The position numbers and the translations under genes were made by a program. From contig JAFWYA010000068.1 of NCBI GenBank assembly GCA_017517815.1, positions 24,037-88,036 of the forward strand: a stretch of 64,000 nucleotides of DNA, written 5' to 3'. This stretch comes from Clostridia bacterium. Lineage in GTDB: Bacteria > Bacillota_A > Clostridia > Christensenellales > Aristaeellaceae. Shown in pieces: positions 7,798-17,996 of the stretch. The notes under the pieces were generated by a model. The model made no database searches. It was not told where the DNA came from and was given only the letters and a program-made list of their open reading frames with translations. Position 1 is the stretch's first letter. Every line of letters begins with the position of its first letter.

Positions 7798-8547
7798 TTA
7801 TACCTCCATGTAGGGATCCAGCAGCCGCACGCGCTGCCGGTAATGCTTGATGAGATCTTCGTTTTTTTCGGGACCGCCGGGCACGTTGCCGCTGGTAAAT
7901 ACCGGCGGCTGCACGCCGCGCTGAGCAAGCAGCTCAACCGCCTCCACCACCATGCACTCCATGAGAAGGGTGCTGGAAAGGGTGGATACCGGGCCGGTAG
8001 CAACACTGCAGCCTTCAGCCGTTACGCTGGCGTCGCCGTGAGGCGCACAGTTGTCCAGCCACATGTCGCCGGCTTCAAACAGACGCAGACCGCTTGAGTG
8101 ACGGCTTTTGTCCTCGGCATAGGCTGAAGAGGTAACGCAGATGACCTTCGCGCCCAGTTTTTTAAGGTGAAGTGCCGCGTCCACAGGGCCTGGGTTGATG
8201 CCGGACGTGGAAATGACCAGCGCCACGTCGCCGGGCTGTACGCCGTAGCGGTCGATCATGGCCGGGGTGATGCCCTCGGTTTTTTCCATGGTGCTGGAGC
8301 GCACGGCGCTCTTGTGCAGCATGATATCCTCTTCCAGAATGGCGCTTACGCAGGCCAGGCCGCCTGCACGGTAAAACAGCTCTTCAGCCAGCATGTGGGA
8401 GTGGCCGCAGCCAAACACATAGATCACGCCGCCTGAGGCGATGGAATCGGCAAGCCACTCAGCCGCCTGAACGATTTTGTCCTCCTGACGGCTGACGGCC
8501 TGTTCCATCAGCTGCCGTACATTTTCGTAGTACTGTTTGTACAGCAT
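7798..8547 (-). CDS. SIS domain protein, UPF0309 family
   Basis: A 249-residue protein with a sugar-isomerase (SIS) phosphosugar-binding fold. The conserved UPF0309 signature FGCGHSHMLAEELFYRAGGL lies near residues 45-64 and the phosphate-binding ISTSGINPGPVDAA near 112-125. SIS proteins isomerise or bind phosphorylated sugars; no reaction is established for UPF0309. AGGAGA is 6 bases before the ATG and a good promoter lies 40-70 bases upstream. It is the first gene of a two-gene operon with a ribokinase-like enzyme, so a joint role in taking a phosphorylated sugar into central metabolism is likely. Confidence 0.88.
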   Translation of the reverse strand: MLYKQYYENVRQLMEQAVSRQEDKIVQAAEWLADSIASGGVIYVFGCGHSHMLAEELFYRAGGLACVSAILEEDIMLHKSAVRSSTMEKTEGITPAMIDRYGVQPGDVALVISTSGINPGPVDAALHLKKLGAKVICVTSSAYAEDKSRHSSGLRLFEAGDMWLDNCAPHGDASVTAEGCSVATGPVSTLSSTLLMECMVVEAVELLAQRGVQPPVFTSGNVPGGPEKNEDLIKHYRQRVRLLDPYMEV

Positions 8548-8584
8548 GGCAGTTCTCCTTTGGTAAAAAAGGTAGTCCCTCTAT

Positions 8585-8613
8585 ATCATAACGCTGAAAC
8601 GCCGAAATAGCAA
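8585..8613 (-). promoter_or_regulatory. Promoter of SIS-ribokinase operon
   Basis: Minus strand: TTGCTA (8613-8608), 17-base spacer, TATGAT (8590-8585). It sits immediately after the methionine operon, so the two units can be transcribed separately. Confidence 0.5.
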
Positions 8614-8620
8614 GCATTTC

Positions 8621-10359
<1,739 letters not shown>

Positions 10360-10363
<4 letters not shown>

Positions 10364-12705
10364 CCCAGCACCTTCCTTGCCACGTCCACCGCCTGGCGCG
10401 CATCGTGCGCGTAATATGCACCGAGACTTTCGGCATAATCAGCGGTGACTACTGCACCGCCAACCATGACGGCAGGGGGATTTGGCATGGCGAGCAGCTG
10501 CCTGGTGGTTTCCTCCATGGCGGGCAGGGTGGTGGTCATCAGAGCGGACAGGCCCACCAGACGGATGCCCTGTTCGCCCACGGTCTGCACAACCGTTTCG
10601 GGCGCAACGTCGCGGCCAAGGTCGACGACTTCATAGCCGTAGTTGGACAGCACCGTTTTGACGATGTTTTTGCCAATGTCGTGAATATCGCCCTGCACGG
10701 TGGCGATGGCGATCTTTCCCTTTTTGACGGGAGAACCGCCCTTTTGCGCGATGGAGGTGCGAATGACCTCAAACACCGCCTGTGCAGCCTGGGCAGCGCT
10801 TAATAGCTGCGGCAGAAACGCCCGGCCGCTTTCATAGTCTGCACCTACCCTGTCCAGCGCCGGGATCAGGCGCTGCTCCACAAGGGACAGCTCGTCCTGC
10901 TGTGCGAGCGCCTCTTTGGCCAGACGGGCGGCGTCTGCCTTGAGGCCACGGACGATGGCGTCGTCCAGCGTGAGACCGCTTTGGCAAACGGCGGTCTTCA
11001 CGGCAGGCTGACCGGCAAAGCGTTCCACATAGCGGCTGCACTGCGCGTCCTCGCCGCTGAGCACGCGGTGAGCAGCCACAGCATCCATCAGCTCGCGCAG
11101 GTTGGGATTGATGATGGGCAGCGTAAGCCCGGCAGCAAGCGCCTGCAGCAGGAACGCCTGATTCAGGAACGGGCGGTTGGGCAGACCGAAGGAGATGTTG
11201 GACACGCCAAGCACCGTCTGCAGCCCCAGCTCGCTGTGAACCATGCGCACGGCTTTGAGCGTTTCCATAGCCTGTTCCTGCTGGGCGGATACGGTAAGCG
11301 TCAGGCAGTCGATCCACACGTCTTCACGCGGGATGTTATGCGCAAGGCAGGCATTCAGAATGCGCTTTGCAATTTCGACGCGCGCTTCCGACGTTTGCGG
11401 AATGCCGCCCTTGTCGAGCGTGAGGCCCACGACCGCCGCGCCGTACTTGCGCACGATGGGCAAAAGTTTTGCAAGCACCTCCGGTTCGCCGTTGACAGAG
11501 TTGACGGCAGCCTTGCCATTATATACGCGAAGACCGGCCTCCAGCGCCTCGGCATTGGAGGAATCCAGCTGCAGAGGCAGCGTTACGGCGCTTTGCAGCT
11601 TTTTGATCACGCGGGGCAGCATGGCCACTTCGTCCACGCCGGGATAGCCGACGTTGACGTCCAGAATGTCCGCGCCTGCATCCTCTTCCTCAACGGCAAC
11701 CTGCAGAATGTAATCCAGATCATTTTCCAGAAGGGCCTGCTGGAAACGCTTTTTGCCGGTGGGATTGATGCGCTCGCCGATCACGCGCACGCCGTCCAGA
11801 CGGCAAACGCGGGTGGGCGTGCAGATGCAGCCGGTGTTGTCGAAGATATGCGTGGCGGGTTTGATCCCCTGAAGCGCTTTGGCAGTTGCGGCGATGTATT
11901 CAGGCGAGGTGCCGCAGCAGCCGCCCACGATGGTAGCGCCGGCTTCCACACAGGCGAGCATGGCCTGTGCGAATGCCTCGGGGCCCATGCTGTAGCTGCC
12001 GTCTACGGGATCAGGCAGACCGGCGTTGGGCTTGGCGATCACAGGCAGACGCGTGCAGCGGCTGAGCTCGGCCACGATGGGCGCAACGCCGTCCGGGCCA
12101 AGGGAGCAGTTCAGGCCGATGGCGTCCGCACCCAGTCCCTCCAGTGTATGGGCCATGGCGCTGACGGTGCAGCCGGTAAAGGTACGGCCTGTGTCGTCAA
12201 AGGACATGGTGACCATCACCGGCAGGGAGGTATTCTCCTTCACCGCCAGCAGCGCAGCCTTGGCTTCGTACAGGTCGGTCATGGTTTCGATCACAGCCAG
12301 ATCAGCCCCGGCCTTTTCGCCGGCAATGGCCATTTCGGCAAACAGGGCATAAGCGTCCTCAAAGGACAGGGTGCCCATGGGCTCCAGCAGCTCGCCAAGC
12401 GGGCCGATGTCCAGCGCCACTTTGGCGTCGGTACCTTCGGCGGCCTTCTGGGCGTTGCGCACACCGGCGGTAATGAGTTCTTCCGCGCTGTGGCCGCAGC
12501 CTGCAATCTTGTGGGCGTTTGCGCCGAATGTGTTGGCATAGATCACGCGGCTGCCTGCATCGATATATTCCCGGTGGATGGCAATCAGCATCTCCGGGTC
12601 GGTCAGGTTCAGCACTTCCGGCACGCCGCCGGGCTTGAGGCCGCGCTTTTGCAGCACTGTACCCATGGCTCCGTCCAGAATGAGAAAATCACGATCAAAG
12701 CGCAC
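10360..12705 (-). CDS. metH: Cobalamin-dependent methionine synthase, core without reactivation domain
   Basis: A 781-residue MetH with three modules in order: homocysteine/zinc barrel (about 1-290; FLILDGAMGT, GLNCSLGPDG, VGGCCGTSPEYI), pterin-binding methyl-tetrahydrofolate barrel (about 315-570; VIGERINPTGKKRF, ADILDVNVGYPG), then a cap and B12-binding domain (about 600-781; GDIHDIGKNIV, with the His that coordinates cobalt). Classical MetH is about 1,200 residues because it also carries an AdoMet reactivation domain. That domain is encoded here by the preceding gene. A GTG at 12705 with AAGGAGG 8 bases upstream is the chosen start; an upstream ATG at 12759 lacks such a site. The gene overlaps both neighbours. 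Confidence 0.94.
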
Positions 12706-13309
12706 AGCGTTTTCCTCCTTTGCGTAATGAACAGGTATCGCGCAGGCCGCAGTAGGCACAGCCGCGTATGCGGGCCTTCTGGGGCCTGTCCGACAGGCCG
12801 ATGACGGCGGTCACGGTCTTGACGGGGTTTAGCAGGAAAGTATCGGTCACATGCACGCCCAAACGGCGCTGCGCATCCGTCAGTTCGCACAGCATGGGCT
12901 GCACGGTCAGCGGCAGGTCGCCGTAGCCGGGGCTGAAGCGGTCAGTGAGAAAGGCCTGCGGGAAACGCGCGGCGATCTCGCGCTGCGCTGCGTCACACCC
13001 CTCTTCCACAAGGGCGCTGCCTGCAGCGTTGAGCAGCAGCGCATCGCTCATGTCGCGCGCCTGCATGGCGCGCAGCCGTGCGTCAAACGCCGCGCCAAGG
13101 GTACAGACCAGAATGCACACGCTGTGGCAGTCGGCAAGCATGGTTTGCGCGGTCTGCCCGGGCAGGTCGATGGAGGGAAGCACGCGCCATACCCATTTTG
13201 GGGAGATGGCATTACACAGCTCCTGCGCGATTTGCTCTGCCCTTTGGCGGAGGGATTCATCCGCGTCCGTCGAAACACCGGCGTAGCGCAGCACTTCGCT
13301 GATATCCAT
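12695..13309 (-). CDS. Stand-alone MetH activation-domain protein
   Basis: A 204-residue protein resembling the C-terminal AdoMet-binding activation domain of methionine synthase. The key segment is DRFSPGYGDLPLTVQPML (R-x-S-P-G-Y-G-D), followed by LLNPVKTVTAVIGLSD, which in the family binds AdoMet for reductive methylation of inactive cob(II)alamin. The C-terminus ends with CAYCGLRDTC, a cysteine cluster often seen in the split form. It precedes metH and overlaps it by 11 bases, so subunits are made together. GGAGG is 6 bases before the ATG at 13309. Split MetH systems are known in Firmicutes and Thermotoga; the assignment here rests on motif and context. Confidence 0.88.
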   Translation of the reverse strand: MDISEVLRYAGVSTDADESLRQRAEQIAQELCNAISPKWVWRVLPSIDLPGQTAQTMLADCHSVCILVCTLGAAFDARLRAMQARDMSDALLLNAAGSALVEEGCDAAQREIAARFPQAFLTDRFSPGYGDLPLTVQPMLCELTDAQRRLGVHVTDTFLLNPVKTVTAVIGLSDRPQKARIRGCAYCGLRDTCSLRKGGKRCAL

Positions 13310-13375
13310 GTGATCCCTCCCCGCATGCATTTGGTACCATGATACCGCATTTTAGGCGGCTTGTACAGAAAAAAA

Positions 13376-13396
13376 GGGAACGGTCAGGCCGTTCCC
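13376..13396 (-). terminator. Terminator after inositol-phosphatase-like gene
   Basis: GGGAACGG pairs with CCGTTCCC over a 5-base loop; on the minus strand a run of seven or more U follows. It separates the suhB-like/M18 operon from the methionine operon. Confidence 0.85.
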
Positions 13397-13403
13397 AATG
13401 GTT

Positions 13404-14183
13404 TTATTCTTCCTTCAGCGTATCCCATACGCCCTGATACAGCTGCGGACAGCTGGCGATGACGTTGCCGGAGTGCAGCGGGTTTTCCTCGGCATCTCCC
13501 GGCCAGCCGGTGACTGTGCCGCCAGCTTCTTTCACGATGAGTACGCCGGCGGCGATGTCGTACAGGTTCAAGTCCAGCTCCACATAAGCCTCGAACCGGC
13601 CGCAGGCTGTAAAGCACAAATCCAGCGCGGCGGAACCCAGACGGCGCATGTCCGAGAAATTGCGGCGCATGCGGGGCAGTACGCGCAGGAGGCGCGCACC
13701 TTTTTCGTCGTTGCGGTGGGCGAAAGCCATGGCGACGATGGCGTCGCGCAGCACGGTTTCGTCGCTTACGTGGATGGGCTGACCATTCATGAACGCGCCG
13801 CCGCCCTTGACAGCGGTGAACATTTCGTTCAGACGCGGGCAGTACACGCAGCCTACCACCAGCTCGCCCGCCTCTTCGTAGGCGATGGAGATGGTGTACA
13901 GCGGCAGGTCGCAGATGAAGTTGGTGGTGCCGTCGATGGGATCGACGATCCACCGTCCACCCTGACCGGCACTTTCGCCGTTTTCCTCACCCAGGAAACC
14001 ATCCTGAGGGAAGGCGGTGAGCAGCATTTCGCGGATAAGGGCTTCGCTGCCACGGTCACAGTCGGTCACATAGTCGTTGCTCTGCTTGTGCGAAACCGAA
14101 AACACCGGCTGGCTCAGCAGATATTCACCGGCCTTGCGCGCCGCCGCAACGGCGGCGTCAAGGCGCTGCTGGTAATCGTTCAT
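13404..14183 (-). CDS. Inositol monophosphatase family protein
   Basis: A 259-residue Mg2+-dependent phosphatase of the IMPase/FIG superfamily. Motifs: LGEENG (metal Glu), WIVDPIDGTTNFI (metal Asp pair and Thr) and, near the C-terminus, DLNLYDIAAGVLIVKEAGG. The family hydrolyses inositol-1-phosphate, fructose-1,6-bisphosphate, 3'-phosphoadenosine phosphate or similar small phosphates; bacterial SuhB also affects rRNA transcription. Length is usual. The M18 aminopeptidase gene ends 4 bases upstream, indicating an operon. AAGGAAG precedes the ATG by about 9 bases. Confidence 0.92.
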   Translation of the reverse strand: MNDYQQRLDAAVAAARKAGEYLLSQPVFSVSHKQSNDYVTDCDRGSEALIREMLLTAFPQDGFLGEENGESAGQGGRWIVDPIDGTTNFICDLPLYTISIAYEEAGELVVGCVYCPRLNEMFTAVKGGGAFMNGQPIHVSDETVLRDAIVAMAFAHRNDEKGARLLRVLPRMRRNFSDMRRLGSAALDLCFTACGRFEAYVELDLNLYDIAAGVLIVKEAGGTVTGWPGDAEENPLHSGNVIASCPQLYQGVWDTLKEE

Positions 14184-14187
14184 GGAA

Positions 14188-15579
14188 TTACGCTTCCTTC
14201 ATGAAGGCGGTGTAGGCCTTGACGGCCTCGTAGAGGTCGGCTTTGCTGATGATCTCCAGCGGGGCATGCATGCTGAGGACCGGAACGCCGCTGTCGATGA
14301 CTTCCATGCCGTACAGGGCGCAGATGTAGGCGATGGTGCCGCCGCCGCCCACGTCCACCTTGCCGAGCTCGGCAGTCTGCCAGCAGATGTTGTTGTCGTC
14401 CATGATCTTGCGCAGGCGGCCGATGAATTCAGCGTTGGCGTCGTTGGAGCCGCTCTTGCCGCGGGAGCCAGTGAACTTGTTGTAGCATACGCCGCGGCCG
14501 AGGAAAGCGGCGTTCTTCTTTTCAAAGGCGCTGGCAAACAGCGGGTCGAAACCGGCGCTCACGTCGCAGCTGAGCATGCGGCAGGCGGCCAGCGCACGGC
14601 GGAGACTGAGCTCGCTGTATACGTCGGTGGTCAGGTTGAGAAGCTCCGCCATGGCGTTTTCAAAATACTTGGCGCGCATGCCGGTCGCGCCCACGGAGCC
14701 GATCTCTTCCTTATCGGCCAGCAGGCAGCAGCAGGTGTAGGCGGGCACTTCGGGCAGGCGCAGGATGGCTTCCAGCGCAGCGTAGGAGCATACGCGGTCG
14801 TCATGGCCGTAGCCAAGAATCATGCTGCGGTCCAGACCGTAGTCGCGCGCCTTGTCGGCGGGCACCACTTCGATCTCGGCGGAGAGCATGTCTTCCTCTT
14901 CGATGTCATACTTTTCCTTCAGGATGGACAGAAGCATGGCCTTGACAGGCTCCTTGCTTTCTTCCTCCTCCACCAGCGGACGGCCGCAGAGCATAATATC
15001 GAGGCCTTCGCCGGTGATGACTTCGCTGGCCTTCTTGCTCATCTGCTCGGCGGACAGGTGAATGAGCAGGTCGCTCAGGCCCACAACGGGATCGTTCTCA
15101 TCTTCGCCGATGACGACGTTCACCAGCGTGCCATCCTTTTTGGCCACCACGCCGTGCAGCGCGAGGGGACGGGCCACCCACTGGTACTTCTTGATGCCGC
15201 CGTAGTAATGGGTGTCGCCGTAGGCAAAGTCGCTGTCCTCATAGAAGGGGTTCTGCTTGAGGTCGATGCGGGGCGAGTCGATGTGCGCACCTACGATGTT
15301 GATGCCTTCGGTCAGGGGCTTTTCGCCCAGATGGAACAGCATGATGGCCTTGTCCATGCAGTTGGAGTAGACCTTCGCACCGGGCTTGAGGGGTGTGCCG
15401 GCCTTCACGGCATCGGCCAGATCGGTATAGCCGGCGGCCTTGGCCATTTTGATGGTTTCGGTCACGCATTCGCGCTCGGTCTTGCCGTTGTCAAGAAAGC
15501 TGCGGTAGGCGCGGGCAACGGCTTCCAGCTCGGTCAGGGCCTGTTCGTCATAGGTTTTCCATGCGTTGGGTCGTTCCAT
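14188..15579 (-). CDS. M18 family zinc aminopeptidase
   Basis: A 463-residue cytosolic dinuclear-zinc aminopeptidase. Family features visible are the first zinc-ligand strand VGAHIDSPRIDLKQNPFYE, GGIKKYQWVARPLALHG, LADKEEIGSVGATG with the catalytic Glu pair, and the C-terminal VLSMHAPLEIISKADLYE with a zinc His. M18 enzymes remove acidic or neutral N-terminal residues in peptide turnover. Length is standard. GGAGGG is 8 bases before the ATG. It is the middle gene of a three-gene minus-strand run (YcxB-like, M18, IMPase-like). Confidence 0.93.
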   Translation of the reverse strand: MERPNAWKTYDEQALTELEAVARAYRSFLDNGKTERECVTETIKMAKAAGYTDLADAVKAGTPLKPGAKVYSNCMDKAIMLFHLGEKPLTEGINIVGAHIDSPRIDLKQNPFYEDSDFAYGDTHYYGGIKKYQWVARPLALHGVVAKKDGTLVNVVIGEDENDPVVGLSDLLIHLSAEQMSKKASEVITGEGLDIMLCGRPLVEEEESKEPVKAMLLSILKEKYDIEEEDMLSAEIEVVPADKARDYGLDRSMILGYGHDDRVCSYAALEAILRLPEVPAYTCCCLLADKEEIGSVGATGMRAKYFENAMAELLNLTTDVYSELSLRRALAACRMLSCDVSAGFDPLFASAFEKKNAAFLGRGVCYNKFTGSRGKSGSNDANAEFIGRLRKIMDDNNICWQTAELGKVDVGGGGTIAYICALYGMEVIDSGVPVLSMHAPLEIISKADLYEAVKAYTAFMKEA

Positions 15580-15608
15580 AGTTTATTCCCTCCATAATAT
15601 AAAGTCGG

Positions 15609-16136
15609 TTATGCTTTGGGCTTGGGCATGTGATCAACAATCATTTTCCACACTTCGTCGGGGCTGGCGTTGGCCTGGCCGTCAGGCAGCAGGAAGGCCT
15701 TTGTGGGAACTGCATACAGGTAAATGCAGCCCTTTGTGCGGTGCGCGGCATGCATCTGCGCCCATTTGAGAGTGAGCTGCTCTTCCTTTGCACCCAGCGA
15801 GCGGATGAAGATGCCGTCCTCGGCGCCGGTCAGAGTGACCTCATACACATAGCGCGGCAGCTTCTGTGCTTTTGCGTTTGCCGATACCGACAGCAGGAAT
15901 GTAAGCAGGTAGGCTAGCGGCAGCATCAGTCCTACGCCCAGCAGCACGCAGCCCAGCATGACGGCGCCGTCCATATGCCGCAGCAGAAAGCAGGCCACCG
16001 AGAAGGCTGTCATCAGCGATGCAAAAATGATGGGCGAGCGCATGGCGCGCCGCTTGACGAAAGTATCATACATGGAAAAGCGGCGCAGGATGCGCTTATC
16101 CATTTTGACGCGCACGGTGATTTTGGATTTGGCCAT
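15609..16136 (-). CDS. YcxB-like membrane protein
   Basis: A 175-residue protein with a basic N-terminus, two adjacent transmembrane helices (about residues 34-85) and a soluble C-terminal domain resembling the YcxB C-terminal family: the pattern 'EDGIFIRSLGAKEEQLTLKW' then 'CIYLYAVPTKAFLLP' is typical. Function is unknown in the family. GGAGG lies 5 bases before the ATG at 16136, which is preferred over an upstream in-frame ATG without a site. It is probably the first gene of the operon with the M18 and IMPase-like genes. Confidence 0.75.
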   Translation of the reverse strand: MAKSKITVRVKMDKRILRRFSMYDTFVKRRAMRSPIIFASLMTAFSVACFLLRHMDGAVMLGCVLLGVGLMLPLAYLLTFLLSVSANAKAQKLPRYVYEVTLTGAEDGIFIRSLGAKEEQLTLKWAQMHAAHRTKGCIYLYAVPTKAFLLPDGQANASPDEVWKMIVDHMPKPKA

Positions 16137-16258
16137 GAAAACCTCCTGTAACAAAATGCTTTTTTCCATTTTGGCACAGACGGACTCAAAAGACAATGCA
16201 TTTTGAAAAATAAACGCTGCAGGAGCAGTCTATGTTTTGTTTTAATATAGGATGAGTA

Positions 16259-16287
16259 TGGACAAAGTGGCGTGTATATGTTATTAT
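16259..16287 (+). promoter_or_regulatory. Promoter of the TRAP transporter operon
   Basis: TGGACA (16259-16264), 17-base spacer, TATTAT (16282-16287), about 80 bases before dctP. Five of six bases match consensus in each box. A small CGCCG/CGGCG hairpin (16302-16322) follows in the leader. Confidence 0.6.
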
Positions 16288-16368
16288 TGATACATTCAAA
16301 ACGCCGCACGTAAAAAACGGCGAACAATGTCTGCAAAAAGCAGAATGAAAAACGAGGAGGAGATCCCC

Positions 16369-17355
16369 ATGAAAAAGCTTATCGCTCTGGCTCTCGCTCT
16401 GGTTATGGTTCTGGGCTGCACCGCCGCTATGGCCGACCCCATCACCCTGACCTACGCTGAAGTCAACCCTCTGGAAGGCACCATCGTTGGCGAAATGGCC
16501 AAGGCTTTCAAGGCCAAGGTTGAAGAAGTTTCTGCCGGCAACGTGCTCATCGACATTCAGGCCAACGGCGTTCTGGGCGCTGAAGACCAGGTCCTGGACA
16601 ACCTGCTGGGCTACGGCAACATCACCGACATCAGCCGTATCTCTGCTTTCGCGCTGACCCAGTACGGCTGCGGCAAGGCCAGCCTGCTGTCCATCCCCTA
16701 CACCTTCGTGAGCGAAGAGCACTTCTGGAATTTCGCTGACAGCGAGCTGGCTCAGGAATTCCTGCTTGAGCCCCAGGAGATCGGCCTGCCCCTGCGCGGC
16801 CTGTGCTACGGCGAAGAAGGCTTCCGTCACTTCTTCTTCAAGAACGAAGTCAAGTCTCTGGAAGACCTCAAGAACCTGAAGATTCGCGTTTCTGCCGACC
16901 CCGTCATGACCGGCATGGTCAGCGACCTGGGCGCTGCCGCCACCACCGTTCCCTTCACCGAGCTTTACAGCGCTCTGAACACCGGCCTTGTGGACGGCGC
17001 TGAGCAGCCCACCGCCAACTACTTCTCCGGCGCTTTCCCGGAGGTTGCTCCCTACCTGCTGCTGGACGGCCACACCCTGGGCGCTCTGCAGATCATCATC
17101 ACCGACAATGCCTGGAATAAGCTGAGCGAAGAGCAGCAGGGCTGGATCATGGAAGGCGCCAAGTACGCTTCTCAGGTCTGCCGTGAGAAGGTCGCCGAGA
17201 TCGAAGCTGAAACCTTCCAGAAGCTGGCCGATGGCGGCTACACTGTGATCGAAGTTGCCGACAAGGCTCCCTGGGTGGAAGCCTGCCAGCCCACGATTCA
17301 GGCCAACACCGCCGCCCTGGCTGACCTGTATCAGCAGATTCTGGACATGCAGTAA
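16369..17355 (+). CDS. dctP: TRAP transporter substrate-binding protein (DctP family)
   Basis: A 328-residue exported binding protein. It begins with a signal peptide (MKKLIALALALVMVLGCTAAMA; the LGC resembles a lipobox), followed by the mature start ITLTYAEVNPLEGT. DctP-family features include the KNLKIRVSADPVM segment with the conserved Arg that binds the carboxylate and the GLVDGAEQPTANYF region. TRAP binding proteins capture organic acids, often dicarboxylates or sugar acids, and hand them to a Na+-driven membrane complex. GGAGG lies 8 bases before the ATG. Codon use is strikingly uniform (GGC, CTG, AAG, ATC), suggesting high expression. It is the first gene of the operon with dctQ and dctM. 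Confidence 0.94.
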   Translation: MKKLIALALALVMVLGCTAAMADPITLTYAEVNPLEGTIVGEMAKAFKAKVEEVSAGNVLIDIQANGVLGAEDQVLDNLLGYGNITDISRISAFALTQYGCGKASLLSIPYTFVSEEHFWNFADSELAQEFLLEPQEIGLPLRGLCYGEEGFRHFFFKNEVKSLEDLKNLKIRVSADPVMTGMVSDLGAAATTVPFTELYSALNTGLVDGAEQPTANYFSGAFPEVAPYLLLDGHTLGALQIIITDNAWNKLSEEQQGWIMEGAKYASQVCREKVAEIEAETFQKLADGGYTVIEVADKAPWVEACQPTIQANTAALADLYQQILDMQ

Positions 17356-17388
17356 GCTGAAAGCGTAAGCAATAAGCTGTAAACCATG

Positions 17389-17423
17389 AAGGGGCGCAGG
17401 GGGATCCTCCCCCTGCGCCCCTT
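17389..17423 (+). promoter_or_regulatory. Strong intercistronic hairpin between dctP and dctQ
   Basis: A perfect 16-bp GC-rich stem (AAGGGGCGCAGGGGGA with its complement) and a 3-base loop lie between dctP and dctQ, followed by a short CTTTCTT stretch. It can act as an mRNA stabiliser or leaky terminator that gives more binding protein than membrane subunits. Confidence 0.75.
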
Positions 17424-17454
17424 TCTTGGCACACTTGAGAAAGGGGTTTCCTCC

Positions 17455-17994
17455 ATGCCTGCATTTTTCAGGGCGCTTGACAAAGTCAAGCCTGTATATG
17501 ACTGGACATACAAAATCGTTATGTTCATCTGCAAGGTTCTGCTCGCTGCCGACATCATCATCACCACCTGGGTTGTTCTCGGCCGCTATGTTCCTTTCAT
17601 CGCAACTCCCTTCTGGGGCGAAGAGATCATTCTGACGCTGATGGTGTATATGGCTGTGCTTTCTGCTACGCTTGCCATCCGCACTCATGCTCACATCCGT
17701 ATGACCGCCTTTGACAAGTACCTGCCCAAAAAGGTATTGATGGCCTCCGACCTGCTGGCGGACCTGGCCGTTATGGCGCTGGGCGTGGTGCTGATGATTT
17801 ACGGCATCAAATTCTGCAATTCTCCCCTGAGCATCCGCGGCAAATATGCCTCCATCCCCACGCTGAGCAAGATCTGGCAGTATATTCCCGTTGTCGTTGC
17901 CGGCGTTGGCATGATCATTTTTGAACTGGAGCAGGTGTTCCAGCACATTGAAGCCTTCTTTGTGAAGGATGAAGAGAACAAGGAGGTGGCCTGA
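17455..17994 (+). CDS. dctQ: TRAP transporter small membrane subunit (DctQ family)
   Basis: A 179-residue protein with four predicted transmembrane helices, matching the DctQ topology and size. The segment FWGEEIILTLMVYMAVLSAT with the conserved W-x-E-E before helix 2-3 and the following HIRMTAFDKYLPKK loop are hallmarks. It joins DctM to form the transport complex. An AAAGGGG site lies 8 bases before the ATG at 17455; an in-frame ATG at 17386 lies within the hairpin and is not used. Three bases separate it from dctM. Confidence 0.92.
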   Translation: MPAFFRALDKVKPVYDWTYKIVMFICKVLLAADIIITTWVVLGRYVPFIATPFWGEEIILTLMVYMAVLSATLAIRTHAHIRMTAFDKYLPKKVLMASDLLADLAVMALGVVLMIYGIKFCNSPLSIRGKYASIPTLSKIWQYIPVVVAGVGMIIFELEQVFQHIEAFFVKDEENKEVA

Positions 17995-17996
17995 GC

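Noticed and set aside
10981..12804. 607-codon plus-strand open frame opposite metH
   Set aside because: Shadow of a recognised enzyme on the other strand; no family features.
13310..13403. SAM or cobalamin riboswitch before the methionine operon
   Set aside because: There are fewer than 100 bases between the upstream terminator and the start, and neither class shows its conserved core.
16186..17946. Long open frame on the minus strand opposite the TRAP genes
   Set aside because: It lies antisense to a complete dctP-dctQ pair with good ribosome-binding sites and has a repetitive His/Gln/Gly-rich composition typical of GC-rich antisense frames.
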